Positions 29,342 to 37,232 of a stretch of DNA of 38,190 bases are shown piece after piece; the stretch's first letter is position 1, and every line of letters begins with the position of its first letter. The notes below the pieces were generated by a model that was given only the letters and a program-made list of their open reading frames with translations, was not told the DNA's origin and ran no database searches. Both the position numbers and the translations under genes were made by a program. Source of the stretch: an uncultured Clostridia bacterium (lineage in GTDB: Bacteria > Bacillota > Clostridia > Christensenellales > UBA1242); the NCBI GenBank assembly GCA_947629505.1, contig CANRDW010000008.1:1-38190 (forward strand), written 5' to 3'.

Positions 29342-29370
29342 TTGTATTTTTTGAAGATATTAGTTATAAT
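29342..29370 (+). promoter_or_regulatory. Promoter upstream of the TTG-start ORF
   Basis: TTGTAT-17 bp-TATAAT. Confidence 0.5.
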
Positions 29371-29388
29371 TTTAAAGGGGAATGAAAA

Positions 29389-29937
29389 TTGGACTACTCA
29401 GAATTCACTTCACGAAAAGATGCCTTTGATGGCTTTGTTAAATATCGCCGCGAAGTCTTGGACAACGAAAGTAAGGGCAATTTTGTAGATGCCTTCACAG
29501 AACTTTGCACCAAAGCACTCTCGGGCGATTGTGTGGCACAGGATTGCGTGGCATACTTTTTCAATCGCGGCGTGCCAAACTATCTTTCACCAAATTATGA
29601 CTATTACATGTCTTGGCAAATTCTTGCGGGGGCAAACGGGAATGAATTTGCACTTGAAAAGTTGGAATTTTTCCTTAATCCCGCACTCAACGAAATTATT
29701 GACGATGACGAACTTCTTGCCACGGCACTTAAACACGGCAATATTTCACGTGACAACGCCCTTATGGTGATTTCAAATTTGCTTTGCGAGGGGATTGTTG
29801 ACCAACTTGGCATTTCTGCAAAAGGACTTATAAACTTTAAGAACAAGACGGCAGAATATTCGCCGCGTCTTAATCGCGTGTATGTGAATGCACTCAACGA
29901 TTGCTTGAATGACGTTGTGGCTTATCTTAGAAGTTAG
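29389..29937 (+). CDS. Hypothetical protein, 182 aa, TTG start
   Basis: RBS AAAGGGG 8 nt upstream of TTG 29389; own promoter. Confidence 0.75.
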   Translation: MDYSEFTSRKDAFDGFVKYRREVLDNESKGNFVDAFTELCTKALSGDCVAQDCVAYFFNRGVPNYLSPNYDYYMSWQILAGANGNEFALEKLEFFLNPALNEIIDDDELLATALKHGNISRDNALMVISNLLCEGIVDQLGISAKGLINFKNKTAEYSPRLNRVYVNALNDCLNDVVAYLRS

Positions 29938-30388
29938 GCTTAAAGCCTTCCAACGAAAAACTTTCGGCAAAAACGCCGGAAATTGACACAATTATTTGAT
30001 TGCAAAGTTCCAACTCTCCACTTTTGATTGACAAAAGCATAAGTTTGATTGTAAGGGTTGAATACAGCGCAACAAGTGACAAAAAAGCATTGTTTTCGCT
30101 TTCCACACAAATAAAATTGTGTGGTTTTTTCTTGCTAAATTTTTCTTGCAGGCATTTCAAGCTTTGATTTATCTTTTCATGCAAAATTTTGCCGTCAACA
30201 AATCTTTCAAGCCTGACAAGGCATGCTTGCATCTTTGCAAGCACCACAAAAATTTCGCCAAGCAAAAGTTCCAACTCTTCCTCTTCCAATCTCACAAACA
30301 CAAAGCCCTTGTCTTTCAGCGTTTTTGAATATGCCTTTGCCATTTGTTCAAAATTTTCTGGCAAAAGAAAATCATCATAATTTTCCAT
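29927..30388 (-). CDS. Hypothetical helical protein, 153 aa
   Basis: Intact ORF with a terminator upstream; convergent 11-nt overlap with the preceding ORF. Confidence 0.65.
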   Translation of the reverse strand: MENYDDFLLPENFEQMAKAYSKTLKDKGFVFVRLEEEELELLLGEIFVVLAKMQACLVRLERFVDGKILHEKINQSLKCLQEKFSKKKPHNFICVESENNAFLSLVALYSTLTIKLMLLSIKSGELELCNQIIVSISGVFAESFSLEGFKPNF

Positions 30389-30423
30389 ATCTTTTCATAT
30401 GTGTTTTTGAAAAATAGTGTGAA

Positions 30424-30448
30424 AAAAACACGCCAAAAGCGTGTTTTT
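30424..30448 (-). terminator. Rho-independent terminator downstream of the VirD4-like gene
   Basis: AAAAACACGC-caaaa-GCGTGTTTTT; minus-strand U tract. Confidence 0.8.
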
Positions 30449-30451
30449 ATT

Positions 30452-32488
30452 TTAGAAATCAAATGGTGAAGATGCTTTTTTAAGTTTTTTTTGATTGCGC
30501 ATTTTGATGTCGTAGTAAACTTTCTGTTGATCAAGGCTTCGCATCATGCCGATTTGCGGCTCAACATCTTTCTTGTAGAAGAATGGTGTTTGATAAGATG
30601 GACATTGTTTAACTTTGATAGGATTGAATCTGAACATCTTAACAACAACGGTGTTACGCTCGATTTGTCCAAGTTCATATGGTGTGATAAGTGGACGGGT
30701 TGTTCTTTGAATTTGATTGCTTGTGGATTTTGATTTTCCTCCATCATCATTTTTTCCACCTGTGTTTTTAGATTCAGATGTGTTTTGTTCTTCATAAATA
30801 AGTTGAACTTCTCCGCACATCTTCGAGAAACTGTCACGAGTTTCTTGGTCGTCAGTTCCAAGATAAATCTGAGTGTTGCAGTTTTGCATGATTGTCTTTT
30901 GTCCGTCTGCGCCATACTTTGTTCCAAGTTGGGCGTAAGACTGACAAGCCATTTCAAACAAGATGTTTCTTCCGCGGGCAACGGTGATCATACTATCAAA
31001 TTTTGGAATTGGTGGCATGTTACCAAACTCTTCCAAAATAAAGTAAACGTGAGTTGGAAGTTTCGCATCATTATAAGAGTTCGCCTTATCAACAAGACGC
31101 TTATAAAGTTGTGAGATGCACAAAAGGGCAAGGTTGTGTCTTTCTTCACGGTCATCAGGAATGATGAGATAGAAAACTGTTGGCTTGCTTGTGAAATCAT
31201 CAAAATCAAGGTCACTTTCAGAGGTGAGGTAGGCAATACCTAAATCGTTCATGAAAGAAATCTTCCCTGTCAAAACACCCAAATATGATTTGGTTGTTCC
31301 TGGAGCGTTGTTGATAACCGCCGATGTCATGTTTGGAACTGTTGATGTTGCCGCATCTCTGCCTTTTAAAAGATAATCTCTGATTGTTTCAAAAGGTGCT
31401 TCTGCGTCCGGGTCACGATAGGTTGCAATTTTATATAAGTTGTAGAAATTAAACTTTTCTTTTGTCATGCCAAGTTCTGGGTCCATACTGTCTTCAAGCA
31501 TGGCAAGTGCGCAGCCATACAGGAAATCCTGAGCACCTTCTTCCCATGTTGGGTCGCTTGCAGTTTTAGATTTAGGAGCAATTGTGTTGCAAATTTCACG
31601 AAGTTCGTTCTGCGCTTGGTCAACATACACTTGTTCTGCACTGCTGACTGCCACGCGAAGAGAATCTTCATCTGCATAGGCAATTCCCTCAAAGCCATAC
31701 CAAACTTGTCCATAGTTTACACCCGGCAGTGTTTTGAAGCCCAAATCTTTTGGATTTCGCCCGTCACTGCAACGCTGAATATTTTTTCTGCAATTTTTTC
31801 CTTTGTGATAAACGTCATACACGTGCCCCATTGGATTCCAACGAGAAGAAGCAAATGCATCACGCAGGTTGAGGGTGATAACACGATATCCTTCATCTTC
31901 CAAAATTCTTGCGGTGGATGTGTAAAGTTCGCCTTTAGGGTCGGTGATCACCATGTGTGGCTTTTCACCTGAGTGGCCCAAAATTCTGATTGTTGGCACA
32001 AGGCAGGCAGATGTTTTACCAGATGCCGTTGTCCCGATGATAAGGCCGTGATATTCATCTTTCATTCCAATCTTGTATTTTCCATTGATCATGGAATTCA
32101 TAAACACAAGCCCGGTTTTTTTCACACTTGGAAGTTGTGCCCAAGTTGTGATGTAAAGTTTGTTGTTAGGCTCTGATTCAACGGTGTTTGGATCCATCCA
32201 CTTGGCATCACTTGAAAGATCCATTTCCACGCCGCTGGCAGTTTTTCCTGTTGTTTTTGCTTTAAGTTTTGACTCTTCCTTTTTTGGACCGAACAAATAA
32301 GTTGCAAAAATTCCCAGCAATATTCCGGAAATAGCACCAATGCCAACATAGTCCCACTTAGTAAACGCTTGCAGAATTGTTGGTTGTGGATCGGCTGTAA
32401 AGTAATAAATCAGCCCGCCACCAATAAAACCTACGACTGCAAAAATAATTGACCAAATTAGATAAATTTTTAATTTTGATTTTTTCAT
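30452..32488 (-). CDS. VirD4/TraG-type (T4SS coupling protein family) ATPase
   Basis: Two N-terminal TMs, Walker A-like GTTASGKTSACLVPTIRIL, VITDPKGELYTSTARILEDEGYRVITLNLRD, Walker B FILEEFGNMPPIPKFDSMITVARGRNI. Start set at 32488 (AGAGGTG RBS) rather than the ORF-track 32536. Confidence 0.9.
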   Translation of the reverse strand: MKKSKLKIYLIWSIIFAVVGFIGGGLIYYFTADPQPTILQAFTKWDYVGIGAISGILLGIFATYLFGPKKEESKLKAKTTGKTASGVEMDLSSDAKWMDPNTVESEPNNKLYITTWAQLPSVKKTGLVFMNSMINGKYKIGMKDEYHGLIIGTTASGKTSACLVPTIRILGHSGEKPHMVITDPKGELYTSTARILEDEGYRVITLNLRDAFASSRWNPMGHVYDVYHKGKNCRKNIQRCSDGRNPKDLGFKTLPGVNYGQVWYGFEGIAYADEDSLRVAVSSAEQVYVDQAQNELREICNTIAPKSKTASDPTWEEGAQDFLYGCALAMLEDSMDPELGMTKEKFNFYNLYKIATYRDPDAEAPFETIRDYLLKGRDAATSTVPNMTSAVINNAPGTTKSYLGVLTGKISFMNDLGIAYLTSESDLDFDDFTSKPTVFYLIIPDDREERHNLALLCISQLYKRLVDKANSYNDAKLPTHVYFILEEFGNMPPIPKFDSMITVARGRNILFEMACQSYAQLGTKYGADGQKTIMQNCNTQIYLGTDDQETRDSFSKMCGEVQLIYEEQNTSESKNTGGKNDDGGKSKSTSNQIQRTTRPLITPYELGQIERNTVVVKMFRFNPIKVKQCPSYQTPFFYKKDVEPQIGMMRSLDQQKVYYDIKMRNQKKLKKASSPFDF

Positions 32489-32553
32489 AGACACCTCTAT
32501 AAAGTATATTTTAAACATAAAACAACAAAAAAGCAAGCAAAGAACAATTAAAA

Positions 32554-33165
32554 TTAAAATTTTTGTAGTTTTTTATCACTTTTTTGCGCTTCTTGCAATT
32601 TTTGTTTATATAAAAATCCTCGAAGTTGCAATCGTGACTGCATTCCAAAATCTTCATGGTCAAGCATTTTTTCCAAAGTTTCAAGGTCAACAACACAAAT
32701 TTCAATGTCCTCAAAACTATCAAGATTTTGCACTGAATTTAATTCAACTTCCGCCTCAAAACAAATCAAACTTTCATCACAAAAGCCTGCTGAAGAATAG
32801 GACGCCGGCTCTGTTTGGACAATTTTCTTTGCAGTTGCACCAATTTCCTCTTCAAGTTCACGCTTTGCACTTTCAAGCGCTGTTTCGCCTTTGTCAATAA
32901 GCCCGGCAGGGACGGCATAGATATGTTTGTTGATTGGATATCTAAATTCTCTTATTAGCACAACCTTAGTCTTGCCATTTTCATCAAAAAAATAAGGCAA
33001 AATTCTCACCGCATCCACTTTTGGCTTTTTCATTAAAATATCTGGCGTGTCTTTGCGGGAGGCTATCTCATAGCAAAGTTCACCTTTTTCAGTTTCAAAC
33101 TTTCCCAAATATGTTTTAATAAATCTTCCATTCCATGTTTTTTCAACATCAATCAACTTTTTCAT
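32554..33165 (-). CDS. NUDIX hydrolase, ADP-ribose pyrophosphatase-like
   Basis: NUDIX box region GLIDKGETALESAKRELEEEIGATA; VREFRYPINKHIYAVPAG. Confidence 0.9.
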   Translation of the reverse strand: MKKLIDVEKTWNGRFIKTYLGKFETEKGELCYEIASRKDTPDILMKKPKVDAVRILPYFFDENGKTKVVLIREFRYPINKHIYAVPAGLIDKGETALESAKRELEEEIGATAKKIVQTEPASYSSAGFCDESLICFEAEVELNSVQNLDSFEDIEICVVDLETLEKMLDHEDFGMQSRLQLRGFLYKQKLQEAQKSDKKLQKF

Positions 33166-33196
33166 AATCTCTCCAAATATATTTTAAATAGTTGCC

Positions 33197-33220
33197 AAAA
33201 AAATCGCAAGCAAAATTGCG
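33197..33220 (-). terminator. Short rho-independent terminator
   Basis: Minus strand CGCAA-ttttgc-TTGCG-ATTTTTTT just after the stop of 33221..33988. Confidence 0.55.
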
Positions 33221-33988
33221 CTATAATTTGCCTTTTAAGCGTGCTGTCAGCGTGTTGATGTCGTCTATGATGCCATAAATGTTGAATTTGGCACTTAAAA
33301 TATAGTTTGACCGCAAATTTGCAAATTTTTTAAAGCCAAAAAAATATTTGTTTTCAAATTTGTTCTCTTCAAACATACGTTCATCTTGGACACTGTCTCC
33401 ACCAAATATAAGAAGGTCAAATTTTTTGTTTTTCAGAAATTTTTTCACAAATTCATGCTTGTTTAAATCTTTGTTTTTTATATCAAGCCCTTTGCCATAT
33501 TTGTCGTTGAAAAATTCAAAATCTTTGTTTGTAAATGTGTTTTTGCATTCATCGACAAAGTTTAATGTCCGCTGATTTACTCGCGAAAATTTGAAATTGT
33601 AATACAACTGATAGTCTTGATTTTTGGACATTTTATACTTCTTGCAAAGTTCGTCTATTTTGTTACCAAGTGTTGTTGTTTTGTTGTAATATCTTTCAAC
33701 TTTTTCATCTTCATTTATTAAAAATCCGCCATATTCATAGGCAAAACCACTCAGCATTGTGTTTTTCTGTTTTTTAAAGGCGTCTTTCAAAATCGAAAAA
33801 GTTTTTTGCGCAGATTTTTGTGAAGTTCCAGATAAAACAACCAGTTTGATGTCAAAGCCAAGTTCTGTTTTGAAGGCGTTTAAGGCATCAACAAAAAAAA
33901 GAAATGCCTTTGTGTTTATTTCTTCGCCAACGATAAGTTCATTTGTTGTCATAAACCAATCAAGGAATATGTAAGCAGTCTTTTTCAT
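33221..33988 (-). CDS. HAD-like (Cof-type-like) protein with degenerate motif I
   Basis: FLDWFMTTNEL near the N-terminus and IFGGDSVQDERMFE near the C-terminus resemble HAD motifs I and IV. Confidence 0.55.
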   Translation of the reverse strand: MKKTAYIFLDWFMTTNELIVGEEINTKAFLFFVDALNAFKTELGFDIKLVVLSGTSQKSAQKTFSILKDAFKKQKNTMLSGFAYEYGGFLINEDEKVERYYNKTTTLGNKIDELCKKYKMSKNQDYQLYYNFKFSRVNQRTLNFVDECKNTFTNKDFEFFNDKYGKGLDIKNKDLNKHEFVKKFLKNKKFDLLIFGGDSVQDERMFEENKFENKYFFGFKKFANLRSNYILSAKFNIYGIIDDINTLTARLKGKL

Positions 33989-34066
33989 CCTATAAGTATA
34001 TTACAAAATTTGATTTTTAAAGTCAAACAATTTCATTTTATCAAACGGAATTTGTTTTGTTTTTGC

Positions 34067-34096
34067 TTGACATTTGTCCAAAAACACAACTATACT
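34067..34096 (+). promoter_or_regulatory. Promoter of the paired membrane-protein operon
   Basis: TTGACA-18 bp-TATACT. Confidence 0.65.
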
Positions 34097-34115
34097 TTAT
34101 TTAGAGGTAAATGAA

Positions 34116-34748
34116 GTGAAAAAAAATAATATAATAATTTACATTTCATGTGTGGTTGTGGTTGTTTCGCTTGTCTTTGCCATGTTGATTGACAAGGTTG
34201 GCGCGATTATTTCTTCACTCATCACCACAATCATAACCACTTTTGGCGCGGTGGTAATTTGGATTCAACTTAGGCGAACAAGAATAAAGGTTTCAAGCGA
34301 ATTGATTGTAAACATGAACACAATTCTTTTAAAATCCCCAGGGCTTGTGTATTTGCGCGACAAACTTTTCAGAACAAATGACCCAAAGGATTTTTCTGTG
34401 GATGGAAAAATTGGAAAGAAGGATACAACCAAAGATTTAGACAATTTCATCTATGACGACTCTGTAAACATTATTGAATACCTGGAATTTTTTGAAAACA
34501 TAGGAGAGATGTATTTTGAAAATTCCGTTACACTGAGAGATATGGATAGAAGTTTTGGAGAAATGTTTTTTGTGGCAATGAACAACACTTACATTCAAAA
34601 CAGAGAAATAATTCCATACAAAGAACATTATCAGACATCAATAAAACTTTATGGCGTGTGGAGTAAATACAGAAAAAAGCACAACATAAAATCGCCTTAT
34701 GAAGACACTCCACTGGCATGGGAAAGTCTTTTGGAGAAGAAGAGATGA
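34116..34748 (+). CDS. Two-TM membrane protein, paralogue A
   Basis: GTG start at 34116 with RBS AGAGGT; ORF-track start 34074 lies between the -35 and -10. Confidence 0.75.
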   Translation: MKKNNIIIYISCVVVVVSLVFAMLIDKVGAIISSLITTIITTFGAVVIWIQLRRTRIKVSSELIVNMNTILLKSPGLVYLRDKLFRTNDPKDFSVDGKIGKKDTTKDLDNFIYDDSVNIIEYLEFFENIGEMYFENSVTLRDMDRSFGEMFFVAMNNTYIQNREIIPYKEHYQTSIKLYGVWSKYRKKHNIKSPYEDTPLAWESLLEKKR

Positions 34749-35362
34749 AGCATCATATCAACATAAACCTTTTAATATACATCACACTTATTGTCCTTTG
34801 TGCGGGGCTTATAATAAGCATGTTTTTTGTGTATTTATTTACGGATGTTTCCGAGATTTTGGCAAGTATAGTGGCGCTGCTTTCAACAGTGATTGGGGCA
34901 TTTGCTTCCGTAGTTGAATATGTGCATAACAATGCAATAGATTTAAGCAATGACATCATTACAATCTATCAAACATTTATTGACGTTCCTGACAACAAGT
35001 TGATTCAATATAAATTGGAAGTGATAAAAAGAAGAAACGTCAATTTGTTTACAGAAGACGACCAATCAAAAATAAGAAATTATTTATTGTATTTTAATGG
35101 GGTTGCCGAGAAAATTCTTACAAACAACATAAATATCAAAAAAATCAACACAATTTTAGGTTATAGATTTTTCCTTATTATGAATTGCCCATATATTCAA
35201 GACGCAGAGATTATTCCAAACGCACAAATGTATATCCCAGCCATTCAACTGCACAACAAATGGCGCATCTGGGCTGACAAACATCACTTCAAAAGAAGCG
35301 GCGATCCAACATCTCTTGACAAGAGATTTAAAGATTATTACAAATTTGCAGAAGAAAACTAA
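34745..35362 (+). CDS. Two-TM membrane protein, paralogue B
   Basis: ATG 34745 overlaps the TGA of paralogue A (ATGA). Shared motif FFVAMNNTYIQNREIIPYKEHYQTSIKLYGVW / FFLIMNCPYIQDAEIIPNAQMYIPAIQLHNKW. Confidence 0.8.
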   Translation: MKHHININLLIYITLIVLCAGLIISMFFVYLFTDVSEILASIVALLSTVIGAFASVVEYVHNNAIDLSNDIITIYQTFIDVPDNKLIQYKLEVIKRRNVNLFTEDDQSKIRNYLLYFNGVAEKILTNNINIKKINTILGYRFFLIMNCPYIQDAEIIPNAQMYIPAIQLHNKWRIWADKHHFKRSGDPTSLDKRFKDYYKFAEEN

Positions 35363-35428
35363 AACACATAGTTTTCTTTTGTGTTTGTAAAAATTGACGG
35401 AGTTTTTTCTGTCAAAAAATTTACAAAT

Positions 35429-35503
35429 GCTCCCATAGTGTAATGGATAGCACAATGATCTTCGGAATCATTAGTTCGAGTTCGAATCTTGATGGGAGCA
35501 CCA
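35429..35503 (+). tRNA. tRNA-Arg (anticodon TCG), CCA encoded
   Basis: Acceptor GCTCCCA/TGGGAGC, D stem GTGT/GCAC, anticodon arm ATGAT-CTTCGGA-ATCAT, T arm TCGAG-TTCGAAT-CTTGA, A73+CCA. Confidence 0.93.
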
Positions 35504-35518
35504 AATCTATTGTTAAAA

Positions 35519-35543
35519 AAAATCTTACATCATGTAAGATTTT
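35519..35543. terminator. Bidirectional terminator
   Basis: AAAATCTTACAT-C-ATGTAAGATTTT with flanking A/T tracts. Confidence 0.8.
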
Positions 35544-35582
35544 TATTTTAAGAACAGTAAGCAAAGTTGCTTTTTTCTAAGT

Positions 35583-35690
35583 TTATTTTTTTGATTTACT
35601 TTGTGTCCCCTTTTGAGAAAGAAATTCAGCAAATTTTTTATTTTGCTTGTAATCTTCCTCCAAAATATTCATAAGTTCCGTTTGCTCCAT
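35583..35690 (-). CDS. 35-aa small protein MEQTELMNILEEDYKQNKKFAEFLSQKGTQSKSKK
   Basis: Strong RBS AAAGGAG 6 nt from ATG; follows the 187-aa gene by 13 nt; below the size cutoff of the ORF track. Confidence 0.6.
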   Translation of the reverse strand: MEQTELMNILEEDYKQNKKFAEFLSQKGTQSKSKK

Positions 35691-35703
35691 GTTTTTCTCC
35701 TTT

Positions 35704-36267
35704 TTATAAATTTTTCAATTTTTCGTCGGCCTTGTCCACAATTTCGCCTTTTGAAGTCTTCATAATATCCTTTGAGATTTCCTTATTTATTTGCGAATTT
35801 AGTTTTTTCATTGTTGCGTCCGAAAATTGACTTTTTTCATTGCGGTAGTCCAACTGCACAAAAGCCTTTGTAAGTTTTAAGAATTCTTGGACTTCTTCTT
35901 TTGTTTCTACTTTCATTTTGCCAAGAACTTTTGCAAATTCTCCAACGCGTTTAGCATAAGAAGAAATGTTTCTGCAAGAAATATCCACTTTATCCCTATC
36001 CCTAGGAGCAAACAAGCCGTAAACCATTTTGTGAACTATTGTTGTTGTATTTTGGTCGAAATTATGATTAAATAATATAATTTCCACATAAAGTTTTGCT
36101 GCGCGTTTAAAGTCTGGATTATCCTTAAGTAAATACAATTGCCCTAATTGTGCTACACTTATATTCGCATCTGTTTGAAGCTCTTCGACCATTGTTAAAC
36201 CAGCAAGCCAATCCAATACTTCTTTTCGGCTTTTCTCATCTTCCCACCATTTTATTGATTCACTCAT
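35704..36267 (-). CDS. Uncharacterised soluble helical protein, 187 aa
   Basis: Intact ORF; RBS GGGAG; own poly-C promoter. Confidence 0.75.
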   Translation of the reverse strand: MSESIKWWEDEKSRKEVLDWLAGLTMVEELQTDANISVAQLGQLYLLKDNPDFKRAAKLYVEIILFNHNFDQNTTTIVHKMVYGLFAPRDRDKVDISCRNISSYAKRVGEFAKVLGKMKVETKEEVQEFLKLTKAFVQLDYRNEKSQFSDATMKKLNSQINKEISKDIMKTSKGEIVDKADEKLKNL

Positions 36268-36303
36268 TTTTTTATCTCCCTATCATATCTTGTTTTCATT
36301 CTC

Positions 36304-36331
36304 ATTATACTGCGGGGGGGGGACTTGTCAA
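36304..36331 (-). promoter_or_regulatory. Promoter with poly-C (C9) spacer, candidate phase-variable
   Basis: Minus strand TTGACA-AGTCCCCCCCCCGCAG(16)-TATAAT; near-copy of 7513-7542. Confidence 0.8.
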
Positions 36332-36403
36332 GTATTTTTTAAAATAAATAATTTTCCAAATTTTTAAATTGAAATTTAAAACACAAAACCCCCTTAATTT
36401 ATT

Positions 36404-36431
36404 TTGAATATCAAAATGTTTGTGATATAAT
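36404..36431 (+). promoter_or_regulatory. Promoter of the SDR gene
   Basis: TTGAAT-16 bp-TATAAT. Confidence 0.55.
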
Positions 36432-36450
36432 AACACTATTCGAGGGAAAT

Positions 36451-37221
36451 ATGAAACAAGTTGTTGTCATAACAGGGGCAAGCAGTGGCATTGGGCTTGC
36501 AAGTGCAAAGTTGTTTCTTGAAAAGGGCTGGACTGTCTATGGAATAGCCCGAAACGAGTTTAAGGGCGACTTTGAGTGCTTTCAAGCGGATGTGAATGAC
36601 CATCAAAAAATTAAAGAGATTTTGGAAAGTGTAGTCAAAAAAGAAGGGCAAATAAACGCCTTTGTCAACAATGCAGGATTTGGGATTGGCGGCGAACTTT
36701 TGGACAGTGATATTCAAACAGTTAAACAGTTGTTTTCAACCGACCTTACATCATATGCGACAAACATGACAATTGTGGGCAACATTATGAAAAAACAAGG
36801 CTTTGGCAAAATAATAAATGTTTGTTCGTTGTCAGCGTTGTTTCCGCTGCCTTATCAAAGTTGTTATTCGGCGGCAAAGGCGGGCATAGATGTTTTGACA
36901 AGGACTGCCAGAACGGAATTTAAGCCTTACAAAATTTTTGTCAGTGAAGTTTTGCCCGGCGATGTAAAAACGGGCTTTACGGACGCGCGAATAAAAAACA
37001 AAAGTGCAAGCGACAAAGTCAACAAATCGGTTGAAAAGATGGAAGGCTATGAGCGTGGCGGCATGAGTGCAAATGTTGTGGCAAAAAAGATTGTTAAACT
37101 TGCATCCAGCAAAAAACCGCGTGCAAGAGTTTGCGTTGGAGCATTAAAATTGTTAGTGCCACTTCAAAAAATATTGCCAACCAGATTTTTGGATTGGCTT
37201 ATTGCAAAAATATATTGTTAA
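36451..37221 (+). CDS. SDR-family oxidoreductase (possible 3-ketosphinganine-reductase-like)
   Basis: ITGASSGIGLASA, NNAGFGIGG, YSAAKAG (YxxxK); hydrophobic C-terminal tail; 11 nt upstream of the AOS gene. Confidence 0.92.
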   Translation: MKQVVVITGASSGIGLASAKLFLEKGWTVYGIARNEFKGDFECFQADVNDHQKIKEILESVVKKEGQINAFVNNAGFGIGGELLDSDIQTVKQLFSTDLTSYATNMTIVGNIMKKQGFGKIINVCSLSALFPLPYQSCYSAAKAGIDVLTRTARTEFKPYKIFVSEVLPGDVKTGFTDARIKNKSASDKVNKSVEKMEGYERGGMSANVVAKKIVKLASSKKPRARVCVGALKLLVPLQKILPTRFLDWLIAKIYC

Positions 37222-37232
37222 AGGGGTTTAAA

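Noticed and set aside
34074-34115. ORF-track upstream start for membrane protein A
   Set aside because: Lies between the predicted -35 and -10; GTG 34116 has the RBS AGAGGT.
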